From contig NZ_UXAV01000031.1 in assembly GCF_900609045.1 (NCBI RefSeq), positions 62,001 through 126,000 on the forward strand: a stretch of DNA of 64,000 nucleotides, given 5' to 3'. Each line of letters starts with the position of its first letter. The first letter of the stretch is position 1. A program made the position numbers and the translations under genes. The notes beneath the pieces were generated by a model, which was not told the origin of the DNA, did not search any database, and saw only the letters and a program-made list of their open reading frames with translations. Origin of the DNA: Filibacter tadaridae. Lineage in GTDB: Bacteria > Bacillota > Bacilli > Bacillales_A > Planococcaceae. Shown here piece after piece: positions 28,334 through 37,913 of this stretch.

Positions 28334-30958
28334 TCAAACTTCAACGCCATTTCGAATGGCTTTCAAATAGCGCATTTTTTCTACTTTTACGAAGTTGCAG
28401 TTTGGTAGGTATGGGTTTTTTCGCACTTGAATAGCAAATGAGTTCAATAATTTCACGAGTGCTGGTTGCTCGTTTTCGCTAAGTTTAAATTGAACACCAT
28501 ACTGATGAAATTCACCGATGTTTTCTTTCCAAACGATGTGTCCCGTCAACTTTAACGCTTCGTCCAATATTGTTGTTCCGAATTCCAAAAGAATATCATC
28601 GTCTACAGGAAGAGCTACATGGGACATGAACCGTAATCCCCCTAGTCCTATATTTTCCACTAGAACTTCAATTGCCCCCACTCTCACGGATTTTTCCTTA
28701 TACTGAATAACCGTCATTGTCGAACCGAGTGGGAAAATCATTTCCACCCGGAATCCCTTGCGCCTATTTTGGGCAGGCTGCCGGGATTTACCTTTTGCAA
28801 TTTGTATAACCGGGTTCTCTAAAAGCTGAACAAATTCTCCAACAGGAATAGGCTTGCTGATCAAGTAACCTTGTATCTGGTCGCATTCGTTTTGTCGAAG
28901 ATAGGTCGCTTGCTCCGCTGTTTCCACTCCTTCCGCTATAACTGTCATGTCCAACTCATGCGCTAAACGAATAATCGCTTTTAAAATCAGTGAAACGTCA
29001 TTGTTTAGTAACTCCCTTGTGAAAGACTGATCTATTTTAATCGTGTCTACTTTAAACTTCTTTAAGTATAGAAGGGATGAATAGCCAGTCCCAAAATCAT
29101 CAATAGAGATTTTGATACCCGACTGTTTAAGCGTTTCGATAGAAGTGATGAACGTTTCATCATTTTGAATCAATACCCCCTCCGTTATTTCCAATTCCAA
29201 CAAACCGGGGTCAACATTTGTTTCATCCATGATTTGTAGCAAGGTTTCCACCCAATCTTGCCTATCAAATATTTCCGGAGATATATTCACAGAAATCGGG
29301 ACAGTCGTCAAACCACCTTTTTCCCACCTTTTCAGTTGCTCACAAGCAGCACGGAATGTCCAGATGGTGATTGCAAAAATCATTCCGTTTTCTTCAGCTA
29401 AAGGTATAAAATCGCCGGGAAATATCCTATTTCCATTTGGATGATTCCACCGGATTAGCGCTTCCGCACCCACCAAACCATTTGTTTTTGCATTAATTTT
29501 AGCTTGATAGTACATTTCGAATTCATTTCTATCAACCGCTTTTCTTAAATCACGTTCCAGTGAGTATGACTTATATGCATCCTCAGTCATGGATTGGTTA
29601 TAAAATTTATAATTATTCTTCCCCTTTTCTTTAATGCGATAAAGGGACAAGTCAGCCCTCTCCAATAATGTTTCTGCGCTTTCACCGTCTATCGGGAAAA
29701 CTGCAATTCCAATACTGACTGTAACAAACAGTTCGGATTCCCCGATAAGGTAAGGTTCGCCCAATAAATCTATCATTTTCGAAGCTATTTCCTCAATCTG
29801 TTCCCTACCCTTCATATTACGGATTAGCACAGAAAATTCATCTCCGCCTAACCGTGCCACAAAGTCATGTGAAGAAATGCATAGTTTCAGTCTCAAAGAA
29901 AATTCTTTTAACAATTCATCTCCAGTATGATGACCCAGCGTATCATTCACTTTTTTGAAACCATCCATATCTAAATACAACACAGCAAATTTGGAGTCGA
30001 ATAGAGCGGACTTTTCCAGCAAGGCATTGACTTCTTCATTAAACATCCTTCGATTAGGGAGTTCTGTCAAATCATCGTGATAGGCAAGACGCGCGAGATA
30101 ATCCAACTGACTTTGAGTACTTTTTTGTTCAGTGATATCAGTAATAATTCCGTCTAACCGTATAAGTTTTCCCGCTTCGTCGTAAGTCGGAATCGATTCA
30201 TCCCGCACCCATCTAATTTCACCATTCTTATGCACAATACGGTATTCCGACTGGGGCAACTTTTCCCGTTTCAACATTTCTTGTCTGTCACGATAGTCCT
30301 GAAAATCCTCATGGAAAACGATGTCTCCCCATGACATGATGTTCATCTCAAATACACTTGATGAATAACCGCAAATAGGTTCCATTCCTTTGGAACAAAA
30401 CAGCACCTTATTGGTAGCTGTATCTACTGTCCAAATACCTACTTCCAAAAAACGGGCTATTTCTTTCAAATTGCCTTGCTTTCCATCCGGATTTTGTTGA
30501 CTCTTCTGTTGTTCCGTAATGTCAAAAGTGGTCCCAATTACACGGAGAATCTTTTGATCCTCATCAAAAACTAGATCTGTATATTGATCCAACAATCGTA
30601 TAGAGCCATCATCCCGGACAATATGAAACGCAGTCCGAAATCCAATCCCATTTTCGACGGCGGACCTATAAGCGACGACGAAACTTGTATGGTCATCGGG
30701 ATGGACTCTGGAAGTGAAAACTTCATAATTAACATTTTCAGTCTTTTCTATTCCATATATGTCAAAGACTTCATCAGAGCAATCAAGTTTGCCAGTTTCC
30801 ATTTCATAGTTCCATATTCCGACGCCTATCATTTTCACAATGTTCTGAATTATCAAGTCATTTGAAAGCGAGGTTTTATCATCCGTGGCGGGATTTGTAC
30901 TAGTAGGGGGTGGGATAGAATTCTTTACTGAATTAAATAATTTGGAGAACAGAGTCAT
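28334..30958 (-). CDS. PAS-PAS-GGDEF-EAL-PilZ c-di-GMP signalling protein
   Basis: Predicted cytoplasmic sensor and c-di-GMP enzyme of 874 residues. Two PAS domains (about 40-150 and 165-280) each end in PAC-like sequence (RVIGTTFDITEQQK, RLDGIITDITEQK). A GGDEF domain follows (about 285-450) with intact RLGGDEF, then an EAL domain (about 465-715) with [11 protein letters not shown] and [16 protein letters not shown]. The C-terminus (730-850) looks like PilZ: it has RKGFR as the RxxxR part, while the second motif reads ENIGLGGL with Gly in place of the usual Ser. Both catalytic motifs are intact, so direction of activity cannot be told. No membrane helix is seen. A fused PilZ could give product sensing (inference). 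Confidence 0.92.
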   Translation of the reverse strand: MTLFSKLFNSVKNSIPPPTSTNPATDDKTSLSNDLIIQNIVKMIGVGIWNYEMETGKLDCSDEVFDIYGIEKTENVNYEVFTSRVHPDDHTSFVVAYRSAVENGIGFRTAFHIVRDDGSIRLLDQYTDLVFDEDQKILRVIGTTFDITEQQKSQQNPDGKQGNLKEIARFLEVGIWTVDTATNKVLFCSKGMEPICGYSSSVFEMNIMSWGDIVFHEDFQDYRDRQEMLKREKLPQSEYRIVHKNGEIRWVRDESIPTYDEAGKLIRLDGIITDITEQKSTQSQLDYLARLAYHDDLTELPNRRMFNEEVNALLEKSALFDSKFAVLYLDMDGFKKVNDTLGHHTGDELLKEFSLRLKLCISSHDFVARLGGDEFSVLIRNMKGREQIEEIASKMIDLLGEPYLIGESELFVTVSIGIAVFPIDGESAETLLERADLSLYRIKEKGKNNYKFYNQSMTEDAYKSYSLERDLRKAVDRNEFEMYYQAKINAKTNGLVGAEALIRWNHPNGNRIFPGDFIPLAEENGMIFAITIWTFRAACEQLKRWEKGGLTTVPISVNISPEIFDRQDWVETLLQIMDETNVDPGLLELEITEGVLIQNDETFITSIETLKQSGIKISIDDFGTGYSSLLYLKKFKVDTIKIDQSFTRELLNNDVSLILKAIIRLAHELDMTVIAEGVETAEQATYLRQNECDQIQGYLISKPIPVGEFVQLLENPVIQIAKGKSRQPAQNRRKGFRVEMIFPLGSTMTVIQYKEKSVRVGAIEVLVENIGLGGLRFMSHVALPVDDDILLEFGTTILDEALKLTGHIVWKENIGEFHQYGVQFKLSENEQPALVKLLNSFAIQVRKNPYLPNCNFVKVEKMRYLKAIRNGVEV

Positions 30959-31194
30959 TTTCCATCACTTCCTTTTCTTTTTTAAAAGATTTCTGAGACT
31001 TTTGTCGAATATTCTTTTTATTCTCTTATTATAGCACAAATTGCCTAATAGACAAACAGAATATTTGTTAGCTACTAGTAATTTATACGATGAAAATACT
31101 GCCGTTATACAAGGCCTGTTTTCTTATAAATTCAAAGGTATATATACCCGGTCTGTTGAGCTTTCAACCCACTTTGATGATTGGACATTTTTTA

Positions 31195-31252
31195 TAAAAA
31201 ACGGTACCTTGATCCTAAACATCCGAAGTTGTTTAGCATCAAGGTACCGTAA
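31195..31252 (-). terminator. Terminator of the luciferase-like gene
   Basis: ACGGTACCTTGAT (31201-31213) pairs perfectly with ATCAAGGTACCGT (31238-31250). Inside it CTAAAC pairs with GTTTAG. On the minus strand a run of six T follows. Confidence 0.85.
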
Positions 31253-31255
31253 AAT

Positions 31256-32293
31256 TTATTTTGTTGAAGAAAGAGTAAACGCGTTTGCCAATAACTCATA
31301 TGATTTATGGCGTGTCGTTTTTTCCGTCAACATATTCAATATCATGATTTCATCGACCATGGCGTCTTCCGCTAGTTGGCGCAGCTGTTTTTCAACGTTT
31401 TCCACACTCCCGATAACAAAACGGGCCCTGTTTTCAGCCAACACGGCCTGTTCAGCCGGCGCGTAGACATGCGTACACGCTTCTTCCAGCGTCGGCGGTC
31501 CCATCTTGAATTCGCCTGTTCCCCATCGAGTCCATTGCAAAAGCCCCGGACCCGCCAAATATTCGGCTTCTTCATCCGTTTCAGCAGTTACGACAATAAT
31601 CGCCAAAATACTTTTCGGTTCGGGCATAAAACGTGACGGCTTGAAGTTTTCGCGGTACGCCCGCAGCATTGGTATAGCCAACCGAGGTGAAATATGGGCA
31701 GCAAATACGAATCCGAGCCCTTTCTGCGCCGCAAATTGCATACCGCCATCACTCGAACCTAGCATATAAATGTCCGGAATCAATTCATTATCCGGCGACG
31801 CTGTGATGTTACTGAATGGGTGACCTGCCGGGAACTCATGCGTCAAGAAAGACAACAATTCATTCAACTGTTCAGGAAAGTCATACTGCGTGACAGCCTC
31901 CCGGGAACGACGTAGTGCCAATGCAGTCAAACCGTCCGTACCCGGTGCACGTCCGATCCCTAAATCGATTCTTCCTGGATGAAGCCCCTCCAAAATCGAG
32001 AAATTCTCCGCCACTTTGAGCGGGCTATGGTTCGGCAACATGATGCCGCCCGATCCAACACGGATGTTCTTCGTCACAGCAGCCGCGTGTGCACTGAGTA
32101 GATCAGGCGATGTACTAATTTGAAACTTCGTATTATGATGCTCCGCAAACCAGTAACGCGTATAGCCCAAACGGTCCGCCAACTGGACGAGTTCCGTTGA
32201 ATTTCGGAGCGCCTCTGTGGCTGTTTCCCCGTTGTACATCGTCGCTAAATCTAGAATGGATAGTTTTAATTCTTTAGGTTGAATATATGTCAT
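31256..32293 (-). CDS. LLM-class flavin-dependent oxidoreductase
   Basis: Flavin-dependent monooxygenase of the bacterial luciferase-like family, 345 residues. Typical features are SILDLATMYNGETATEALRN near the start, RYWFAEHHNTK, VGSGGIMLPNHSPLKVAENF and the motif RIDLGIGRAPGTDGLTALAL, which is common to the MsnO8 subgroup found in many Bacillales. It would use reduced FMN supplied by a separate reductase. Substrate is unknown. It is a single-gene unit with its own strong terminator. Confidence 0.9.
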   Translation of the reverse strand: MTYIQPKELKLSILDLATMYNGETATEALRNSTELVQLADRLGYTRYWFAEHHNTKFQISTSPDLLSAHAAAVTKNIRVGSGGIMLPNHSPLKVAENFSILEGLHPGRIDLGIGRAPGTDGLTALALRRSREAVTQYDFPEQLNELLSFLTHEFPAGHPFSNITASPDNELIPDIYMLGSSDGGMQFAAQKGLGFVFAAHISPRLAIPMLRAYRENFKPSRFMPEPKSILAIIVVTAETDEEAEYLAGPGLLQWTRWGTGEFKMGPPTLEEACTHVYAPAEQAVLAENRARFVIGSVENVEKQLRQLAEDAMVDEIMILNMLTEKTTRHKSYELLANAFTLSSTK

Positions 32294-32821
32294 TTTGAAT
32301 GAGACCTTCTTTCTTTATGATTTACTTCAACTTAGTATGGAATGTAGTCGTTTATACGTATGTTTTTGGATGTATGGGCGGCACCGCTTTATAAATTAAA
32401 CTATAGCAGACCCATTACATCTTCAACAGGAAATGGGTTGCACAAATGTCCATTGTTCGTGGGACACTTTCGGGATTTGTTTGGGTTTTAACTAACAATA
32501 GTTAAAGTCTTTGCGATGGATGTTGGAAATATCCATGACTAATGTAGTGAAGTTGACCCATATAAGTAGCGATATTAACTTTATATATAGGGAATTCCCT
32601 ACTTTTCACCTTGTAAAGCGTTCAATATCATTACTTCCATCTTTTGGTGATACAATGGAACTATATATATTAGGTAAATGGCTATCTATTTTAATTATGC
32701 GAGGACGCCTTAAATGGGGCAGCCACAACGGATTCAATCGAATTCTTTATAGCAACATACTCAGCCCTTAATTGGTAAGTGAAAAGCTGGACAAGAAAAT
32801 TGTATACAAGGAGCCGAAACT
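32294..32821. other. Spacer of about 530 bp upstream of the TPR-GGDEF gene
   Basis: No gene is supported. Short inverted repeats are visible (ACCCATT ... AATGGGT at about 32409-32437; TGTCC ... GGGACA at about 32450-32469). They may be part of a leader, but I recognise no riboswitch class, including the c-di-GMP classes. It holds the promoters of two divergent genes. Confidence 0.5.
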
Positions 32822-34228
32822 ATGGATAAAAGTGAATTGATTTTATTGCAAAAAAAGGTGACATCGCTAAGAAGTGAGGGTAACTATAAGGAATCGATTA
32901 ATGCATGCTACCAACTTCTTGAGAATGGCATGAAATTAAATGATACGAAGTCCATTTTAATAGCTCATATGAATAATGCTTTTTCTTACTACTCAATAGG
33001 CGCACTGGAAGAAGCTTTCAACAGTATAGAGGTGCATGAAGAACTATGTAATATACATGGCGATGAAGAGGATCAATTGAATTCGCTTTTAGCATTGTTT
33101 TTTCTTCATGAATATAACAAAGACTACGATAAAGCCAAGTATTCAATCAAACAAACCATTTTGCTTGGGAAAAAGTTAAAACATTATGACGCCGTCAGCA
33201 TGGCCTACAATAACTACAGTACTATCCATGCTGAAGAGGGGAACTATGAAAAAGCATTGGAAATGGCTGAAACAGCCCTCGTATTTGCGAAGTGCCACGA
33301 ACCTATGAGCCCGATTTTGGAATTCAGAATCAAAATGAATAGTGCGAATGCCTATATCGGATTGAACGAATTTGCTGCATCAAAAGTTTTAATAGATGAA
33401 CTGATGAACGACTCCATTCTGGATCCATTTTCCCGCAAAAAGGCACAGTTACATTCTCTTCAAGGCCGCTGGTATATGAAGCAACAATTCTATAAGGAAG
33501 CATTTGAATCGTTAACGGATGCTAGAAATTTGGCTGCGAGTTATACGGACATCCATTTATTGAAAGTCATCCAAGAACAACGGGTTGCATTATGTGAGCT
33601 GATGAATGATGTCCATACGGGTTACGAAGTGCAAAAAGAATATATTTTATTGCTTACCGAAATTGGTAAGCGGGACTTGGCGTTGGCGGCACTCAAGCTG
33701 GATGTCAAGCACACGGTGACTTCAATTGAAAAACGGGCGAATACTGATTATTTAACGGGCTTATACAATCGGAGTTATATGGAAACGACTACGGATTTAT
33801 TGTTGAAGCAAGCTGTCACGAGAAATGAAAGCATTGTTTGCATTGTCCTGGATTTGGATAATTTGAAAGCGATTAATGATAGATTTGGTCATCTTTATGG
33901 TGATGAAATGATCAAGCTCGTCAGTCAAACATGCTCCGCTACGATTCGCAGGGAAGATTTGATAGGCCGGTTTGGCGGGGATGAATTTGTTATTATTTTA
34001 AATGGCGTTTCACTTGAAGATGGTAAAAAGAAAGCGGAACAACTAGCTGAAGTCGTGCAACATACGAAATTGGAGATAGATGGTGAAATTATCGATATAA
34101 CAGCAAGCATCGGCATTTCAGACAACTCGGAATGTACGACTCCGAAATTTAAAGAGCTTTTTCATCGTGCGGATATGGCGCTTTATGAGGCGAAGACGAA
34201 TGGGAAAAACCAGATATGTTGTCGTTAA
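32822..34228 (+). CDS. TPR-GGDEF diguanylate cyclase
   Basis: A 468-residue cytoplasmic protein. Residues 1-280 form TPR-like helical repeats (EGNYKESINACYQLLENG, DAVSMAYNNYSTIHAEEG, EGNYEKALEMAETALVFA). A GGDEF domain follows (about 305-465), starting NTDYLTGLYNRSYM, with an intact active-site motif GRFGGDEFVII near residue 383. No I-site RxxD is seen at the usual place (the residues before GRFGGDEF read TIRREDLI). It is expected to make c-di-GMP. ACAAGGAG lies upstream of the ATG. TPRs suggest control by protein binding. Confidence 0.92.
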   Translation: MDKSELILLQKKVTSLRSEGNYKESINACYQLLENGMKLNDTKSILIAHMNNAFSYYSIGALEEAFNSIEVHEELCNIHGDEEDQLNSLLALFFLHEYNKDYDKAKYSIKQTILLGKKLKHYDAVSMAYNNYSTIHAEEGNYEKALEMAETALVFAKCHEPMSPILEFRIKMNSANAYIGLNEFAASKVLIDELMNDSILDPFSRKKAQLHSLQGRWYMKQQFYKEAFESLTDARNLAASYTDIHLLKVIQEQRVALCELMNDVHTGYEVQKEYILLLTEIGKRDLALAALKLDVKHTVTSIEKRANTDYLTGLYNRSYMETTTDLLLKQAVTRNESIVCIVLDLDNLKAINDRFGHLYGDEMIKLVSQTCSATIRREDLIGRFGGDEFVIILNGVSLEDGKKKAEQLAEVVQHTKLEIDGEIIDITASIGISDNSECTTPKFKELFHRADMALYEAKTNGKNQICCR

Positions 34229-34332
34229 TGGTTGAAAATTCCCTGAAAAACATCCTTATATTTAATGTGGTATACTGAATACATGTTTAGAACACACCAA
34301 TGGTTGCCACTACTTTATAGGAGGTTCACGCT

Positions 34333-34719
34333 ATGTCGAAGCAAAGTCTACAAACACTTTACAATCAAATTGGCGGCGAAAAAATTCAAGAGTTAGTGAA
34401 TCATTTTTACCCCAAAGTGTATGATGACCCTGATTTAAGCCCCTTGTTTGTTGGTGATATCAATGAAATTAAGCGTAAGTAATATATGTTTTTAACACAG
34501 TTTACAGGTGGTCCACCCTTGTATAGTGAGGAATTTGGTCCGCCTGCTATGAAATATCGCCATCTGCCATTTGAAGTGACACCGAAACGGGCTAGATGTT
34601 GGCTGCGCTGTATGGGTGAGGCGTTTGAAGAAGTCGGATTGGATCAAACCGAAGCCGGACAGTTTTTTTATAGCCGCTTACAGCAGGTAGCGGGAGCTAT
34701 GATTAATACAATGGATTAA
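34333..34719 (+). pseudogene. Truncated haemoglobin gene split by in-frame TAA at 34480-34482
   Basis: Group II truncated globin (YjbI-like) in one frame of 129 codons, broken by TAA at codon 50. Before it: LYNQIGGEKIQELVNHFYPK and DPDLSPLFVGDINEIKRK. After it, in the same frame, YMFLTQFTGGPPLYSEEFG, then the proximal-His region KYRHLPFEVTPKRARCWLRC. Family members read KRKQYMFLTQF, so CAA to TAA is the likely change. GAGGTTCACGCT precedes the ATG, so transcription and start look normal. Without read-through only 49 residues are made. A restart at ATG 34486 would lack the first helices and has no ribosome site. A sequencing error cannot be excluded. A terminator follows directly. Confidence 0.85.
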
Positions 34720-34721
34720 GG

Positions 34722-34758
34722 ATTCCCTTTCAACTAGTATGTTGGAAGGGATTTTTTT
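34722..34758 (+). terminator. Terminator of the globin gene
   Basis: ATTCCCTTTCAAC pairs with GTTGGAAGGGAT around a 6-nt loop and is followed by seven T. It starts just after the globin stop. Confidence 0.85.
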
Positions 34759-34905
34759 CACACAATTTTTCAAGTACATTAGTTGTTCCCTTCCATTTAT
34801 TCGGGTAGTATTATAATTGAATTTCATTTTTCAGAAACGAATAAAACTTACTACAAAAAGACAGTACACGACCTACCAATAGCTATGATGAAAGTGGGAA
34901 TACGT

Positions 34906-36912
34906 ATGAAAAAATGGAGAGTTTTAAGTATTTTTCTTATCCTGATTATTGCGCTCGCGGCTTGTTCGAAGAAAGATACGCCGGAAGATAGGCTTGCTTC
35001 TTATACCAAACTGTGGAAAGACGCGGAGTTCACAAAAATGTATGAGGGTTACTTAAGCGATGCGTCAAAAGACGTTTTTGGTCCAGATGAATACATTGAC
35101 CGCACGACGAAACTGTATAAAGACCTGGCGATTACGGATGTACAAATCAAATTTAAAAATCCAGATGAAGACAAGAAATATAAAAAGGAAGATCAGCCGG
35201 AGTTTCCTGTTCAGATAAAAATGGAAACCGTTGCAGGTCCAATTGAATTCGAAAAAAAGGTGATGATGACATATGGTAAATCGGGTGAAGAGGAAAACTG
35301 GTTTGTCGAATGGGATCCTTCGTTCAATCTTCCAAATCTAACAATGAACGACAAAGTGGGCGTCTCCAAACTCCCTTCCAAACGAGGCGAAATTCTTGAT
35401 CGAAACGGCTCGCCATTGGCTATAAATGGAAAAGGGTACGAAGCTGGAATTGTTCCCGAAAAGTTTAATGAAGAAAAAGATGCAGAAAGACTAGCTAAAA
35501 TACTGAATACGACGCCTGACTATATCAAAAAACAACTTAATCAGAGTTGGGTGAAGCCCGATCAATTCGTGCCTATTAAAAAAGTTGCATCTACTCAAAA
35601 TGCTATTGTAGAAAAAATGATTGAAGTCCCCGGTGTTACGTATACACAAGTCGAAATGCGGGAATATCCGTATGGAGAATCCCTTTCACATCTTGTTGGC
35701 TATATCGGTCGTATCAATGCTGACGAGTTAGAGAAAGTCAAAGACAAAGGGTATAAGGAAACAGATTTAATCGGTAAACGGGGGTTGGAACAGCTTCTCG
35801 ATGAACAACTTCGTGGAGAAGACGGGGCTCGAATCTATATTGAAAAAACAAATGAAAACGCAGAAAAAATAACAATTGCTGAGAAAACGGCGGTAGATGG
35901 GAAATCACTGTCATTAACCATTGATGCGGATCTCCAACAGAAAACGTTTAAAGCGATGGATGGCGAGGCGGGAACAGCTACTGCAATTGATCCTAAAACG
36001 GGCGAAGTTCTTGTTTTAACAAGCTCCCCCGCCTTTGATCCAAATGAATTTGTGATTGGTGTCAGTGCGTCACATTACGACAAATTATCCAAGGATCCGC
36101 TCCAACCCTTATTAAATCGATTCGCGGCGACATATGCCCCAGGATCTGCAATAAAACCGATAACAGCGGCAATTGGATTAGAAGCGGGAACGATTAAACC
36201 TGAAAAAGGGTATACAATTGAAGGAAAACGATGGAAAAAGGACGAATCATGGGGAAATTTCGGTGTTACGCGCGTTTACACACCACCAAATCCAATCAAT
36301 TTGAAAAAGGCAATTGTCCATTCTGATAATATCTATTTTGCAATGGAAGCAATAGAAATGGGTAAAAAGACCTTAATTGAAGGCTTTAAAAAGTTCGGTT
36401 TTGAAAAAGATATCCCATTTAGTTATCCACTTCGGGCTTCTCAAATTTCGAATGATGTTACGATTGGAACGGAGGCACAACTTGTGGATACATCGTATGG
36501 GCAAGGCCAAATGCTAATGAATATCGTTCATCTAGCGTCCAGTTATTCCCCACTACTAACGAACGGAAAAATGGTCAAACCAGTTTTATTCGCGGATGAA
36601 ACCAAAAGTGAAATCTGGAAAGAAGGACTTATTTCACCTGAGAACGCAGCAATTCTCCGAGCTGATCTTCGCGAGGTCGTTACGAAAGGTTCCGGTAAAG
36701 ACGCAGATATCCCTTCTGTTAAGATTTCCGGTAAAACAGGAACCGCAGAACTAAAATCCGGGCAAGATAAACGCGGAAAGGAAAATGGATTTTTCGTAGG
36801 CTATCAAACGGATGAAACAGCCTATATTATGGCGATGATGATTGAAAGTATAGAGGATAATGGCGGCAGTGGTTACGTCGTTAAAAAGGTTGCAGAAGTT
36901 ATGGCTGAGTAG
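34906..36912 (+). CDS. pbpC: Penicillin-binding protein 3-type transpeptidase (lipoprotein)
   Basis: Class B penicillin-binding protein that cross-links peptidoglycan outside the membrane; 668 residues, the same as B. subtilis PbpC. The N-terminus has a lipobox-like IIALAACSKK, so the anchor may be a lipid. A MecA_N/NTF2-like domain follows (about 30-140), then the dimerisation domain starting KRGEILDRNG, and the transpeptidase domain. Active-site motifs are GSAIK (SxxK), HSDN (SxN) and SGKTGTAE (KTG). The ATG at 34906 follows GTGGGA and gives a clean signal peptide; in-frame codons from 34783 have no ribosome site. MecA-type relatives have low affinity for beta-lactams; the same is possible here but not shown. 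Confidence 0.92.
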   Translation: MKKWRVLSIFLILIIALAACSKKDTPEDRLASYTKLWKDAEFTKMYEGYLSDASKDVFGPDEYIDRTTKLYKDLAITDVQIKFKNPDEDKKYKKEDQPEFPVQIKMETVAGPIEFEKKVMMTYGKSGEEENWFVEWDPSFNLPNLTMNDKVGVSKLPSKRGEILDRNGSPLAINGKGYEAGIVPEKFNEEKDAERLAKILNTTPDYIKKQLNQSWVKPDQFVPIKKVASTQNAIVEKMIEVPGVTYTQVEMREYPYGESLSHLVGYIGRINADELEKVKDKGYKETDLIGKRGLEQLLDEQLRGEDGARIYIEKTNENAEKITIAEKTAVDGKSLSLTIDADLQQKTFKAMDGEAGTATAIDPKTGEVLVLTSSPAFDPNEFVIGVSASHYDKLSKDPLQPLLNRFAATYAPGSAIKPITAAIGLEAGTIKPEKGYTIEGKRWKKDESWGNFGVTRVYTPPNPINLKKAIVHSDNIYFAMEAIEMGKKTLIEGFKKFGFEKDIPFSYPLRASQISNDVTIGTEAQLVDTSYGQGQMLMNIVHLASSYSPLLTNGKMVKPVLFADETKSEIWKEGLISPENAAILRADLREVVTKGSGKDADIPSVKISGKTGTAELKSGQDKRGKENGFFVGYQTDETAYIMAMMIESIEDNGGSGYVVKKVAEVMAE

Positions 36913-36922
36913 TTTTATGGGG

Positions 36923-36956
36923 ATGCATCTGTACTTGCAGATGCATTTTTTCTTTT
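36923..36956 (+). terminator. Terminator of the PBP gene
   Basis: ATGCATCTG pairs with CAGATGCAT around a 6-nt loop and is followed by a long T-rich run, 10 bp after the stop codon. Confidence 0.85.
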
Positions 36957-37009
36957 GTTTAATTTGGATTGGGGGGCGTTTACAACAGGTGCCCGAGGGA
37001 GGAAACCAC

Positions 37010-37714
37010 TTGAATAATGAAGAAAAACAATCGCTATCCATTGAAATTGAAAAGTTTAAAACCATTCAAACCTTTCTCTCCGACAAAATCAGCTTAAAAA
37101 ATGGTCGGGCGGTTGAACGGATACAATTTTGTGCAGGCGTGGATGTCGCTTACTGGGAAGAAGCAGGCGTGGAATGGGGAGTTTGTAGCATTGTCGTAAT
37201 CGACTACGATACGAAAGTAGTTGTTGATAAAACACATAGCATCGGAAAAATTACTGTCCCCTATATACCTGGCTATTTAGCTTTCAGGGAACTGCCACTC
37301 GTTCTGGATGCGGCTAAGAAGCTATCCAAGACACCTGATTTGTACATGTTCGATGGCAACGGCTATTTGCATCCGCGCCATATGGGTATCGCCACACACG
37401 CTTCTTTTTTTCTTAATAAACCAACAATCGGCATCGCGAAAAGTTATTTCAAAATAGATAATGTGGATGTCACGATACCTAAAAACAAGACCGGATCTTA
37501 TGAGGATATCGTCATTGGAAATGAAGTGTACGGTAGAGTTTTACGTTCCCATCAAGATGTCAAACCTATTTTCATCTCCTGTGGAAATTATATCAATCTA
37601 CAAGCAACTACGAAAATCGTACTTCATTTGATTAACGAAGAAAGCCGGATTCCTATTCCCGTGCGGTTGGCGGATTTGGAAACAAAGCGGATTAGGAGAC
37701 GATTGGTCGAATGA
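37010..37714 (+). CDS. nfi: Endonuclease V
   Basis: DNA repair nuclease that nicks one base 3' of deaminated adenine (inosine) in DNA; 234 residues, cytoplasmic. The family block VPYIPGYLAFRE is intact. Metal-binding Asp residues are in CAGVDVAYW and FDGNGYLHPRHMGIATH, and the wedge region is the PYIPG loop. The start is TTG at 37010, with GGGAGG 7 nt upstream; an open frame further upstream is only the read-through of the previous terminator region. The gene stands alone between two terminators. Confidence 0.93.
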   Translation: MNNEEKQSLSIEIEKFKTIQTFLSDKISLKNGRAVERIQFCAGVDVAYWEEAGVEWGVCSIVVIDYDTKVVVDKTHSIGKITVPYIPGYLAFRELPLVLDAAKKLSKTPDLYMFDGNGYLHPRHMGIATHASFFLNKPTIGIAKSYFKIDNVDVTIPKNKTGSYEDIVIGNEVYGRVLRSHQDVKPIFISCGNYINLQATTKIVLHLINEESRIPIPVRLADLETKRIRRRLVE

Positions 37715-37871
37715 TGGATGGGAAAAATACCTGAAAGCTTCTTGATTGTTCGGCGGTATACGGAGATTGGAATTCATAGGATATTTGCGGGAGTTAGTTA
37801 TAAATCTCCCACACGAAATGTCTATTTAAGTCAAAAGGGTTGGAAACCTACTATGCAAATCCCGCATGAAA

Positions 37872-37908
37872 AACCAGCCAAACACGATGCGTTGACTGGT
37901 TCCCTTTT
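37872..37908 (+). terminator. Terminator after nfi
   Basis: AACCAGCCAA pairs with TTGACTGGTT (one mismatch) and is followed by CCCTTTTTC. It lies just before the 3' end of the opposing gene. The 155 bp between nfi and this site has an open frame but no ribosome site. Confidence 0.7.
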
Positions 37909-37913
37909 TCAAC

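Noticed and set aside
32400..32480. c-di-GMP riboswitch upstream of the TPR-GGDEF gene
   Set aside because: Short inverted repeats exist, but none of the conserved GEMM-type sequence blocks could be found.
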